Of a stretch of DNA of 64,000 nt, positions 51,901 through 59,180 are shown in pieces (within the stretch, counting starts at the first letter, position 1; each line of letters opens with the position of its first letter). The translations under genes were made by a program, and so were the position numbers. The stretch comes from an uncultured Dokdonia sp. (GTDB lineage Bacteria; Bacteroidota; Bacteroidia; Flavobacteriales; Flavobacteriaceae), in assembly GCF_947496725.1 (NCBI RefSeq), contig NZ_CANMDS010000003.1, positions 310,001 through 374,000 on the forward strand, in the 5' to 3' direction. Below the pieces are notes generated by a model. That model did no database searches. It saw only the letters and a program-made list of their open reading frames with translations, and was not told where the DNA came from.

Positions 51901-53305
51901 GGCCTTGACCGATATATTAGGGTTTCTTCCTATGGCCATTTCAGCATCGGCAGGGGCTGAAGTACAGCGACCATTAGCTACCGTTGTCATTGGTGGATTG
52001 CTAACTTCCACGCTCTTGACACTTTTTATTCTTCCTATTTTTTATCAATTGTTCGAGAAACGCTCGGAACGTAAGATGAAAGTCAATCCAAAATTCGTTA
52101 CTGCAACTGCGGTAGTCTGTTTACTTTTTACATCTACTTTCGTTAAGGCACAAGAAGCTTCTCAGAATAATTCCCTGCCAGTTATATCATTGGAAAAAGC
52201 GGTAGAAATTTCCAAGGAAAACTATCCGCTCTTGAAAACGAAACAGTTGGAAATTCAAAGACAAACTGTGCTAAAGGGTACAGCTTACGATTTTGGAAAT
52301 ACCCAAGTGTTTACGGGTGGCGAGGAAATTTCGGATAGTCAGGGTATTTACACTTTGGTTGGTTTAGGACAGCAGAATATCAACCTATTCGGTATCGGTG
52401 CTAAAAAGCGTTTGCAAAAACAGCGCATCGCTTTGGCGGAAACAGCTCTTGACCTTTCTGAACTTCAGGTAGAACGGGAAGTTAAAAAGGCTTGGTCTCA
52501 AGCCTATCAGCAACGACAGAAATTTGAACTGTACCGTGAACTGGATTCTATCTATTCACAATTTGAAAAGGCCATTCAACTCAACTTTGAGGTGGAAGCT
52601 ATTTCAAGACTGGAATATTCATCGGCCACAAATCAAGCCTTGCAAATCAGTAACAAATTGCAACAGGCAGAAAGCGATTATGCCATTGCCCTGCAAAAAT
52701 TGAATCTTTGGTTGGTATCGGACACGTATTATTCCGTTCCTGACACTTTAGACGGAAGTGAGGTTGCCGTATTGGGAATGGAAACCGATTTAGGCAACCA
52801 CCCTGAACTACAACTTTCGCAAAAGCGCATTACTGAAACAGAAGCTAACTATGATGCAGCGCGTTCCGATTTGATGCCCAATTTCAACTTACAGGGCGGA
52901 CTTCAAAGGGTAAACGGCAATAATGGGTTTTATAGCTATCAGGCAGGTATTTCTATTCCTCTTTTTTCTGGTACGGTACGTAGCCAAGCAAAGGCCGCTA
53001 AAATAGATAACGAAATCGCAAAAGCAAATGCAGATTTTACCCAATGGCAACTGCAATCTGAATATCAGCAGGCAATACAAGCTTATCAAAAATGGGAAGG
53101 CTCTTGGGCTTTTTATAGTGATAAAGCCTTACCACTTGCAGAAGAACAGCGCAAAGGTGCATTGCTCGCCTATAAAGAAGGGGCGGTGGACTATGCAGCG
53201 TTCACGCAAATTATACGGGATGCCATTCAGACGGAAATGGATGCGCTGGACGCTCTCGACAATTATTTAAAATCAGTTTTCGAACTACAATATTTCAAAC
53301 AATAA
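48962..53305 (+). CDS. czcA: CzcA-type RND pump fused to a TolC-like channel
   Basis: 1447 residues. Residues 1-1038 are a complete heavy-metal RND pump (MINKIIDFSINNKFI start, VPIDAVPDITNNQVQV, the helix-4 run LGAIDFGIIVDGAVIIVES with its acidic residues, and GVAVLNGLVMI). From M1039 a signal-peptide-like stretch (MKVNPKF... ending VKAQ at 1061-1064) leads into a TolC-family protein (about 1064-1447). The acidic helix-4 pattern favours divalent cations (Zn, Cd, Co), as in CzcA, over Cu. Bacteroidota pumps of this length are common, so the fusion is a family feature; how the channel reaches the outer membrane is not known to me. Confidence 0.88.
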   Translation: MINKIIDFSINNKFIIGLLTLALIGAGIYSMTQVPIDAVPDITNNQVQVITQSPNLGTEDIEQFVTYPVEVAMSNLPNVKEIRSISRFGLSVVTIVFYDDVGTYLPRQLVAEKLTEVQEQIPMGFGKPSMGPISTGLGEIYQYTLEVDKEHQGEYSSTELRTIQDWIVRRQMAMVTGVVEVNAFGGNKKQYEVSVDPDELRAIGITISDVFSALENNNQNTGGAYIERNHQANFIRGEGLARTVSDIENMVVKTVNGIPIKIKDVGNVTMGSAVRYGALTKDGKGEAVGGMILMLKGANSNEVIKNVTQRMEQIQQSLPDGVSIKPFLDRSELIAETTGTVTGNLLEGGLIVIFVLVLLLGNWRGGLIVASTIPLSLLFAFILMYVFDVWANLMSLGAIDFGIIVDGAVIIVESTVFLMYSYVVKKKAVSSETRDEIAAKSSKKMMNAAFFGQLIILIVFLPILALEGVEGKMFQPMALTFIFAMIGAMLLCLTYVPMISALFLRPPKSEKQSYGDKFVHWVERKYEPLLTKSLVRGKVIIGIAVALFVVAIFAFTRMGGEFIPQLDEGDIAFHAILKPGSSLTETIETTTKIERIVKAEFPEVETIISRIGVADVPTDPMPMDIADVFVILKPSDEWTSAESKDELLEKMKDAISIVPGVNFEFTQPIEMRFNELLTGVREDVAIKLFGEDLDILASKAEEMGKIIATVPGVADMKVEATDGLPQITVNYNRNKLAQYGLEINQLNSVLQAAFAGGKAGVIFEGEKRFDLVVRLQKENRESIADIQNLFINLPNGSQIPLREIADVSYESGPMQISRDNTNRRTYVGINIRDRDVKSVVEEIQAKLDTQFDLPPGYYIRYGGAFENLERASNRLQTVVPIALILIFILIYFALKSFPQTLMIYLAIPMATIGGVFALWLRDMPFSISAGVGFIVLFGVAVLNGLVMISGLNELKEEGVTDLRQRIIEGTKRRIRPIMLTALTDILGFLPMAISASAGAEVQRPLATVVIGGLLTSTLLTLFILPIFYQLFEKRSERKMKVNPKFVTATAVVCLLFTSTFVKAQEASQNNSLPVISLEKAVEISKENYPLLKTKQLEIQRQTVLKGTAYDFGNTQVFTGGEEISDSQGIYTLVGLGQQNINLFGIGAKKRLQKQRIALAETALDLSELQVEREVKKAWSQAYQQRQKFELYRELDSIYSQFEKAIQLNFEVEAISRLEYSSATNQALQISNKLQQAESDYAIALQKLNLWLVSDTYYSVPDTLDGSEVAVLGMETDLGNHPELQLSQKRITETEANYDAARSDLMPNFNLQGGLQRVNGNNGFYSYQAGISIPLFSGTVRSQAKAAKIDNEIAKANADFTQWQLQSEYQQAIQAYQKWEGSWAFYSDKALPLAEEQRKGALLAYKEGAVDYAAFTQIIRDAIQTEMDALDALDNYLKSVFELQYFKQ

Positions 53306-53308
53306 CAA

Positions 53309-54508
53309 ATGAAAAATCTATCTAAATATACAGTTATCGGATTATTTACGATGCTCTTAGGTCTAACAGCTTGCGGCGACTCTAAAACCGAGACTGCCGA
53401 AAACGATGAGGGAAATTCCGAAATGGAAGAAGCACACACAGAGGGCGAAGCTGAAGAAGTGATGCTTACGGCCAAACAGTTCGATGCATTACAAATGAAA
53501 ATCGACACCCTACATATGCGAAATATGAGCGGTTATGTGGAAGCAAATGGCCAACTGGAAGTTCCACCTCAGAATGAAGCGACTATCACTTCGGTCATAG
53601 GTGCAAATGTGGTTTCCATTGAGGTCATCGAGGGCGATAAGGTCAACAAAGGGCAAACGGTCGCTTATTTATCCCATCCCAATATCATTCAAAAACAGAC
53701 GGATTATCTGAATGCGTATAGCAATAGCCAATATCTTAAAAAGGAATTTGAAAGACAAAAGACTTTATATGACGCTGGTGTAGGCAGCGGTGCCAATTTT
53801 CAAAAAGCAGAAGCACAATATGAAGCATCCCGAAGTATGGCCAAAGGTCTGGAAGCGCAGCTGCAACAACTAAATGTTAGCGCTTCTGGCGTTAGAAAGG
53901 GAACTATTTATCAGCGTGTGGCCTTGCGCAGCCCCATAGAAGGATACGTTCAAAAAGTAGAAGTAAAAACAGGTCAGTACGTAGAACCGCAAACCGACCT
54001 TATGGAAGTGGTGGACACCCATCACGTTCACGCAGATTTGATGGTCTTTGAAAAGGATGTGTATAAAGTCAAAAAAGGGCAGATGGTTACTTTTAATGTA
54101 CAATCCAATCAGGGCCAAGAATTGACCGCAGAAATTTATTCCGTTGGAAAAACTTTTGAGCAAAACCCCAAAGCATTGCACGTACACGCAGAAATTGAGA
54201 ACAAGCAAGGCAATCTAATACCGGGAATGTACATACAAGGGCGCATCCAAACTGACAATAGAATGACCACGGCAATCCCTGAAAGTGCCATTGCAGCCGA
54301 TGGCGAAAAGTCATTTGTGTTTACAGCAAAAAAGGAAGGCGAGGATTGGAAGTTTATGCCCGTAGAAGTCACAAAAGGCACTCACGATGGCGAGTGGATT
54401 GCCATAGATTTTTTAATGGAACAAGAACCTGATACACAATATGCCTTTAATAATGCCTACTACATTATGGCAGAAATGAAAAAGGGCGAAGCAGAACACT
54501 CACACTAA
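53309..54508 (+). CDS. czcB: CzcB-type periplasmic adaptor lipoprotein
   Basis: 399 residues. Lipobox LGLTAC (Cys about 22), an acidic His-containing linker (about 30-50), then adaptor domains with the lipoyl-like part around NEATITSVIGANVVSIEVIEGDKVNKGQTVAYLSHP, coiled hairpin (about 130-180), and beta-barrel with VRKGTIYQRVALRSPIEGYV. It would bridge the fused CzcA-TolC pump parts, three bases after that gene. Confidence 0.9.
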   Translation: MKNLSKYTVIGLFTMLLGLTACGDSKTETAENDEGNSEMEEAHTEGEAEEVMLTAKQFDALQMKIDTLHMRNMSGYVEANGQLEVPPQNEATITSVIGANVVSIEVIEGDKVNKGQTVAYLSHPNIIQKQTDYLNAYSNSQYLKKEFERQKTLYDAGVGSGANFQKAEAQYEASRSMAKGLEAQLQQLNVSASGVRKGTIYQRVALRSPIEGYVQKVEVKTGQYVEPQTDLMEVVDTHHVHADLMVFEKDVYKVKKGQMVTFNVQSNQGQELTAEIYSVGKTFEQNPKALHVHAEIENKQGNLIPGMYIQGRIQTDNRMTTAIPESAIAADGEKSFVFTAKKEGEDWKFMPVEVTKGTHDGEWIAIDFLMEQEPDTQYAFNNAYYIMAEMKKGEAEHSH

Positions 54509-54529
54509 ATATATTAATACCATCATAAG

Positions 54530-54943
54530 ATGACAGAAATAGAAAAAACATTAGAAAGCAAAACTGTGCGTCCTACGGCTATGCGCATCTTGATTTATAA
54601 ATATATGGCCGATAAAGAAATCGCAGTCGCCCTAACCGATATTGAGAACGCTTTCGCGAAAGCGGACAGGACTACGTTATACCGGACGTTGAAAACCTTT
54701 GAGGAAAAGGGTATTGTGCACCAAATTGATGATGGCACTAATATTTCAAAATATGCTTTATGTGAACCTGGTTGCAATTGTGAACTTGAACAAGATTTGC
54801 ACCTGCATTTTCATTGCGGCAACTGTGAAGAAACCGTTTGTCTGACCGAACAAAAAATTCCGCATATCAACTTGCCCGATGGATATATAGCTGAGGATGC
54901 GAATTTGGTCATAAAAGGAATTTGCGAAAAATGTAGCGGATAA
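54530..54943 (+). CDS. Fur-family metal-responsive regulator
   Basis: 137 residues. Winged-helix N-terminal domain (about 1-80) with RPTAMRILIYKYM and TLYRTLKTFEEKGIV, and C-terminal metal part with HLHFHCGNC and ICEKCSG, giving two CxxC pairs for the structural zinc and His ligands for a sensory site. A palindrome copy at 54650 (AFAKA) lies in the recognition region. It should be the repressor of this module, sensing Zn or another divalent metal; members include Zur, Fur and PerR, not separable here. Confidence 0.88.
   Translation: MTEIEKTLESKTVRPTAMRILIYKYMADKEIAVALTDIENAFAKADRTTLYRTLKTFEEKGIVHQIDDGTNISKYALCEPGCNCELEQDLHLHFHCGNCEETVCLTEQKIPHINLPDGYIAEDANLVIKGICEKCSG
54650..54663. repeat. 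GCTTTCGCGAAAGC palindrome, copy 13
   Basis: In the Fur-family gene, read as AFAKA in the DNA-binding domain. Confidence 0.9.
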
Positions 54944-54947
54944 AAAA

Positions 54948-54962
54948 TGCACTTCCGTTGCA
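54948..54962. promoter_or_regulatory. TGCA-n7-TTGCA imperfect operator-like site
   Basis: Same 15-base frame as the palindrome at 48486 (TGCACTTCCGTTGCA), before the SpoIIAA-like gene; GTGCAA at 54982-54989 repeats a half-site. Confidence 0.4.
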
Positions 54963-55009
54963 CTAATATTTCCAGTATATTCTGTGCAATTTATAAAATG
55001 GAATAAACT

Positions 55010-55366
55010 ATGATACGGATATTAAATACAGAAAAAGATAATTTGATTTCTGCTAAAATCAGTGGAAAGATTTCAAAAAATGATGTTGAAAAAATCCATC
55101 CTCTCATTCATAATATAATTGAAAAAGGGAAAAAAGTAGATTTCTATTTTGAAATGGAAGACTTTGAGGGTTATACACTCAAGGGATTTTGGGAAGATAT
55201 TAAAGTGGACAGCGCACATATTTCAGACTATGGAAAAATAGCTTTTGTAGGCGAAAAGAAGTGGCAGGAATGGGCTGCAAAAGCAACTGACTTCTTCACA
55301 AGCTCGGAATTAAAGTATTTTAAAATAGAAAACAGAACTCAGGCTATGGTCTGGATTAAATCTTAA
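55010..55366 (+). CDS. SpoIIAA-like (STAS-related) protein
   Basis: 118 residues matching the SpoIIAA-like fold: KISGKISKNDVEKIHPLIHNIIEKGKKVDFYFE and a C-terminal helix-strand with KYFKIENRTQAMVWIK. Often found beside metal-resistance or membrane stress genes in Bacteroidota; role unknown. It opens a short run with DUF3703 and the ATPase. Confidence 0.8.
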   Translation: MIRILNTEKDNLISAKISGKISKNDVEKIHPLIHNIIEKGKKVDFYFEMEDFEGYTLKGFWEDIKVDSAHISDYGKIAFVGEKKWQEWAAKATDFFTSSELKYFKIENRTQAMVWIKS

Positions 55367-55374
55367 TTCCAGTA

Positions 55375-55746
55375 ATGAAATTCAACACCATAATCCCAAA
55401 AGGTTTAAAAGAGCATTATCAAAGCGAATTGTCGTTATATCGCCTATCGTTAAATCAAAAAGAGTACACCGTTGCGTGGAAGCACTTGGAACGTTCTCAC
55501 ATACTTGGTCAAGCTTATCCCTATGAGCATACTTATTCTCATTGGCTGATGCTCAAATTTGGCTTCAGACAAAAAAATACTAAAGAAGTATTAGGGCAAT
55601 TACTTCGATTAGCTGTCGGTGGGTGGAAATCCTTTATCGACCATATACCAACTGGAAATACAGGTGGTTCCAATGTTCCACCACTTAAAAAGATGGACCT
55701 TCCACAAGATTTAAGCATCATTTTAAACCAATACAAACCAACATAA
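55375..55746 (+). CDS. DUF3703 protein
   Basis: 123 residues with the family layout: EYTVAWKHLERSHILGQAYPYEHTYSHWLMLKFGFRQ, rich in His, Trp and Tyr, and a C-terminal RLAVGGWKSFIDHIPTGNTGGSNV. This domain recurs near heavy-metal resistance loci, with no known reaction. It overlaps the start of the ATPase gene by one base (TAATG), supporting a shared function. Confidence 0.85.
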   Translation: MKFNTIIPKGLKEHYQSELSLYRLSLNQKEYTVAWKHLERSHILGQAYPYEHTYSHWLMLKFGFRQKNTKEVLGQLLRLAVGGWKSFIDHIPTGNTGGSNVPPLKKMDLPQDLSIILNQYKPT

Positions 55747-57716
55747 TGAAAAAGAAAAAAATAAACTTACGTGACTTAGAACCAAAAGAACACCAAGGCG
55801 AGCACAGTCACGACGATGGCCATAACCATAGCAGTCCCGAAGATGTTTCCAATTTTAGGACTTACCTGCCCGCAATTTTCAGCTTTGTGATGCTTATTAT
55901 CGGGATTGCGGTTGATTACTTTGACACCTTTCCTTTTTTTGAAGGCTGGGTAAGAGTGGTCTGGTACACCGTTGCCTATATACCCGTTGGTTTTCCTGTT
56001 ATAAGGGAAGGTTGGAACAGTATTAAAAATGGCGATTTTTTCACAGAATTTTTCTTAATGTCGATTGCCACTTTAGGGGCATTTGCCATTGGCGAATATC
56101 CCGAAGGCGTGGCCGTAATGCTATTTTATGCTGTGGGCGAACTATTTCAAAATGCAGCCGTCAACCGTGCCAAAAGAAACATTAAAGCTTTACTGGATGT
56201 AAGACCAAATGAAGCTTTGGTTTATCGTAATAACGATTTTATTTCCGTAAATCCCGAGACCGTTGAGATTGGCGAAAAGATTCAGGTCCGTGTTGGCGAA
56301 AAAGTTCCGCTTGATGGCATTTTAATTTCTGAAAAGGGCTCTTTAAATACTGCTGCCTTGACAGGCGAAAGCAAACCTGATACTATTGCTAAAGGTGATA
56401 CTGTTTTTGCTGGAAGTATCAACCTTGATGGTGTAATTGAAATTCAGACTACTAAAGAATTTAAGGATAGTTCCATTGCACGAATTCTGGATATGGTACA
56501 GAATGCAACTGCCAGAAAATCAAAGACCGAATTGTTCATTAGAAAATTTGCGCGGATTTATACACCAATCGTTGTATTCTTGGCAATCGGCCTGACATTC
56601 TTGCCTTACTTTTTTGTAGATGATTATGTGTTTAGAGATTGGCTATATAGAGCATTGATATTCCTTGTGATTTCGTGTCCGTGTGCGCTGGTTATTTCTA
56701 TTCCTTTGGGCTATTTCGGCGGATTGGGTGCGGCATCCCGAAACGGTATTCTATTCAAAGGTGCATCTTTTCTCGATGCAATGACCAAAGTGAACACGGT
56801 CGTAATGGACAAAACCGGAACGGTTACCAAAGGGGTTTTCAAAATCAAGGAAATCAATTCCATCACATTTGAGGAAGCCGAGTTTATGAAATACCTGATG
56901 GCGATGGAAGAACAATCTACCCATCCTATTGCAAAAGCGATTCTCGAATACAAAGCAGACGGTTCGGATTATGAAGCGACTAATGTTTCAGAGGTTGCCG
57001 GAAAGGGATTGAAGGGAACAGTTAATGGGAAAACGGTGTTGGTAGGTAATAAAGCTTTGATGACTTTAAACAACATAGAAGTTCCTTCGGAAACGGATGG
57101 TATTGTAGAATCAATTGTTATGGTGTCCATTGATGAGAAATTTGCAGGTTACGTAACCATTGCAGATGAACTAAAGGATGATGCACACCAAGCTATAAAA
57201 CAAATTAGGGATGCAGGAATTTCTAAGATTATAATGCTATCAGGCGACAAGGACTCTATTACGCAACAAGTTGCAAAAGAGTTAAATATCGATTGGGCAA
57301 AAGGTGGTCTGTTACCTGAAGACAAGCTAAACGAAGTTGAAGAACTGAAGAAACAACCTGATACAAAAGTAGCATTTATTGGTGATGGCATCAATGATGC
57401 ACCAGTCTTGGCAGCAAGTGGTGTAGGTATTGCGATGGGTGGTTTAGGAAGCGATGTAGCTATCGAAACGGCTGATGTTATCATACAGACAGACCAACCG
57501 AGTAAGATTGCAAGAGCGATTCAAATTGGTCGTTCAACTCGAAGTATCGTATGGCAAAATATTGGTTTGGCCTTCGGTGTAAAAGTAATAGTTCTAATTC
57601 TTGGTGCAGGTGGATTAGCAACAATGTGGGAAGCTGTTTTTGCAGATGTAGGTGTTGCTTTACTCGCTATTCTTAATGCCATTAGATTGCAGAAAATGAA
57701 GTGGAAGGATTCTTAG
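55746..57716 (+). CDS. zntA: Zn/Cd/Co-type P1B ATPase
   Basis: 656 residues. His-rich N-terminus (HQGEHSHDDGHNHSS) instead of an HMA domain, membrane CPC at 311-313 in LVISCPCALVISIPLGYFGG, phosphorylation Asp D355 in DKTGT, STHPIAKA and GDGINDAPVLAAS. The helix after CPC (SIPLGYFGGLGAA) and the C-terminal Asp pattern (VFADVGVALLAILNAIRL) are of the zinc/cadmium (P1B-2) type. It exports divalent metal to the periplasm, feeding the CzcA pump. It is the last gene of the metal run. Confidence 0.92.
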   Translation: MKKKKINLRDLEPKEHQGEHSHDDGHNHSSPEDVSNFRTYLPAIFSFVMLIIGIAVDYFDTFPFFEGWVRVVWYTVAYIPVGFPVIREGWNSIKNGDFFTEFFLMSIATLGAFAIGEYPEGVAVMLFYAVGELFQNAAVNRAKRNIKALLDVRPNEALVYRNNDFISVNPETVEIGEKIQVRVGEKVPLDGILISEKGSLNTAALTGESKPDTIAKGDTVFAGSINLDGVIEIQTTKEFKDSSIARILDMVQNATARKSKTELFIRKFARIYTPIVVFLAIGLTFLPYFFVDDYVFRDWLYRALIFLVISCPCALVISIPLGYFGGLGAASRNGILFKGASFLDAMTKVNTVVMDKTGTVTKGVFKIKEINSITFEEAEFMKYLMAMEEQSTHPIAKAILEYKADGSDYEATNVSEVAGKGLKGTVNGKTVLVGNKALMTLNNIEVPSETDGIVESIVMVSIDEKFAGYVTIADELKDDAHQAIKQIRDAGISKIIMLSGDKDSITQQVAKELNIDWAKGGLLPEDKLNEVEELKKQPDTKVAFIGDGINDAPVLAASGVGIAMGGLGSDVAIETADVIIQTDQPSKIARAIQIGRSTRSIVWQNIGLAFGVKVIVLILGAGGLATMWEAVFADVGVALLAILNAIRLQKMKWKDS

Positions 57717-57795
57717 AGGCCTTACTCTGACTAAGCAAAAAAATACTCTCAAATAAATTAACGTTATCTTTATAAGTGATAAGAAGTCTAAATCT

Positions 57796-58284
57796 ATGAT
57801 TCACATTCTCACAACTGGTGGTACAATCGAAGGGTTGGACTATATTGATGATAGTGGCATTACTTCATCCAATGTAGGGATTGAAGATTTTTTGAATAAA
57901 GCAAATATCGATTTTGAATACACTATCGAAAATGTCTTTAAAAAAGACAGTCGTGCTATAACAGATGATGACAGAAAGCTATTGACGAGCAAGATAAAGG
58001 AAGTTAATGCGACTAAGATACTGATTACCCACGGTACTTTCACAATGGAAGATACCGCAAATTATATAGGAAAACTCAATTTGAATAAGACAATCGTTTT
58101 GGTTGGGTCTTTCATTTTAGGCTCATCTGCAGATACAGATGCGCCGTTTAATTTAGGGTATGCAATTAGCTCACTACAGCTTCTAAAACCGGATGTTTAT
58201 ATTGCTATGAACGGACAAATTTTTAATTGGAACAACGTTTTCAAGAATTTAGAAACCAACAAATTTGAGCACAATGAGAAGTAG
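57796..58284 (+). CDS. single-domain asparaginase-like protein
   Basis: 162 residues, about half a normal asparaginase. It keeps the N-terminal active-site Thr motif (ILTTGGTIEGLD), the second Thr motif (ITHGTFTMEDTA) and the Asp/Lys region further on, but lacks the C-terminal domain. Such short asparaginase-domain proteins exist in Bacteroidota; substrate may be Asn, Gln or other amide. Six bases separate it from the membrane regulator gene, so the two may work together. Not a metal gene. Confidence 0.75.
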   Translation: MIHILTTGGTIEGLDYIDDSGITSSNVGIEDFLNKANIDFEYTIENVFKKDSRAITDDDRKLLTSKIKEVNATKILITHGTFTMEDTANYIGKLNLNKTIVLVGSFILGSSADTDAPFNLGYAISSLQLLKPDVYIAMNGQIFNWNNVFKNLETNKFEHNEK

Positions 58285-58289
58285 AATAA

Positions 58290-59180
58290 ATGTTTGGTAC
58301 AGCGATACATTGGACAACCTTTTTCTATCTATTAATAGATACGTTCATAGTATTGCTCACTATTTACTTTTCCAGAAAGAAAACGCGCAGTAGTCTAAGA
58401 CGCTTTCTATACCTTGGAATTTTGTTTGTAGCCTATAACGCAACTGGCGGTTTCCTACCAATTGACAACTTCCCAGGCCCTTTCATTTTACAATATATTA
58501 TCACGTATGGTGTAGCCATAGCATTGTGTGTATATATCGTTTACTACCTCTATAAAGAATACGATATTGTTGTTTTGAAATTCAATTCGTCCATAAGAAA
58601 CCTTGCTATACTCGCAAGCGTGAGTTTTGTGGTACTGTTTCTCATTCCGTACTTTTTGACAGATTCGCTTAATTCCGCTCGCTTTCTGTTTACCATACCA
58701 ATATCCGTTATTGCATTTGTTTTTCTGTTTATTTTCTACCGTCGTATATCTAATCCCAGCAATCCAAATCGTTTCATATTGAGGCGAAACAAGCTTTCAA
58801 TGGTAAGCGTTGGCAGTATAGCTTTTTTGCCTATATGCACGGTCATTGGCGATTATCAGTGGATAACATTTACCGTAATGAACTTGGCTTTCTTTGCCAT
58901 AACTGCGATTGAAACAGATAGATACTTGTACTTCATAGAGAACAATAATAGAATGTATGAAGTGTTTGCATTAAAGGAAAAACAACGTGACGAATCTATT
59001 GAACGAAAAATCATCTATGAAGATTTAACTCGTAGAGAGATAGAAATTGCCTTGTCGATATTGGGTAATTCAAGCTACCGAAATATTGCAAAAGACCTAT
59101 TTATTGCAGAAAGTACAGTATCAAAACAGAGATGCTTGAATTATTCCATCATTAAAACGATTAAAAACAAAAGGGTCTAA
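58290..59180 (+). pseudogene. LuxR-type membrane regulator, 3'-truncated
   Basis: Seven predicted membrane helices (about 5-210), a short linker, then a LuxR-type HTH reading LTRREIEIALSILGNSSYRNIAKDLFIAESTVSKQ. In intact members the HTH continues with a further helix and a recognition tail of about 30 residues. Here the frame instead runs into RCLNYSIIKTIKNKRV and stops at 59180 after about residue 280 in foreign DNA. The loss begins near 59127 and coincides with the end of the opposite-strand gene. It is probably impaired in DNA binding, although the membrane part remains. Confidence 0.7.

Noticed and set aside
50500-52011. Several reverse-strand ORFs opposite the CzcA-TolC gene
   Set aside because: They lie entirely antisense to a well-conserved pump, with composition typical of reverse-complement shadows.
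4301-54663. The repeated palindromes as CRISPR repeats or a transposon end
   Set aside because: Copies are kilobases apart, have no regular spacers and no flanking duplications, and no transposase is associated with them.
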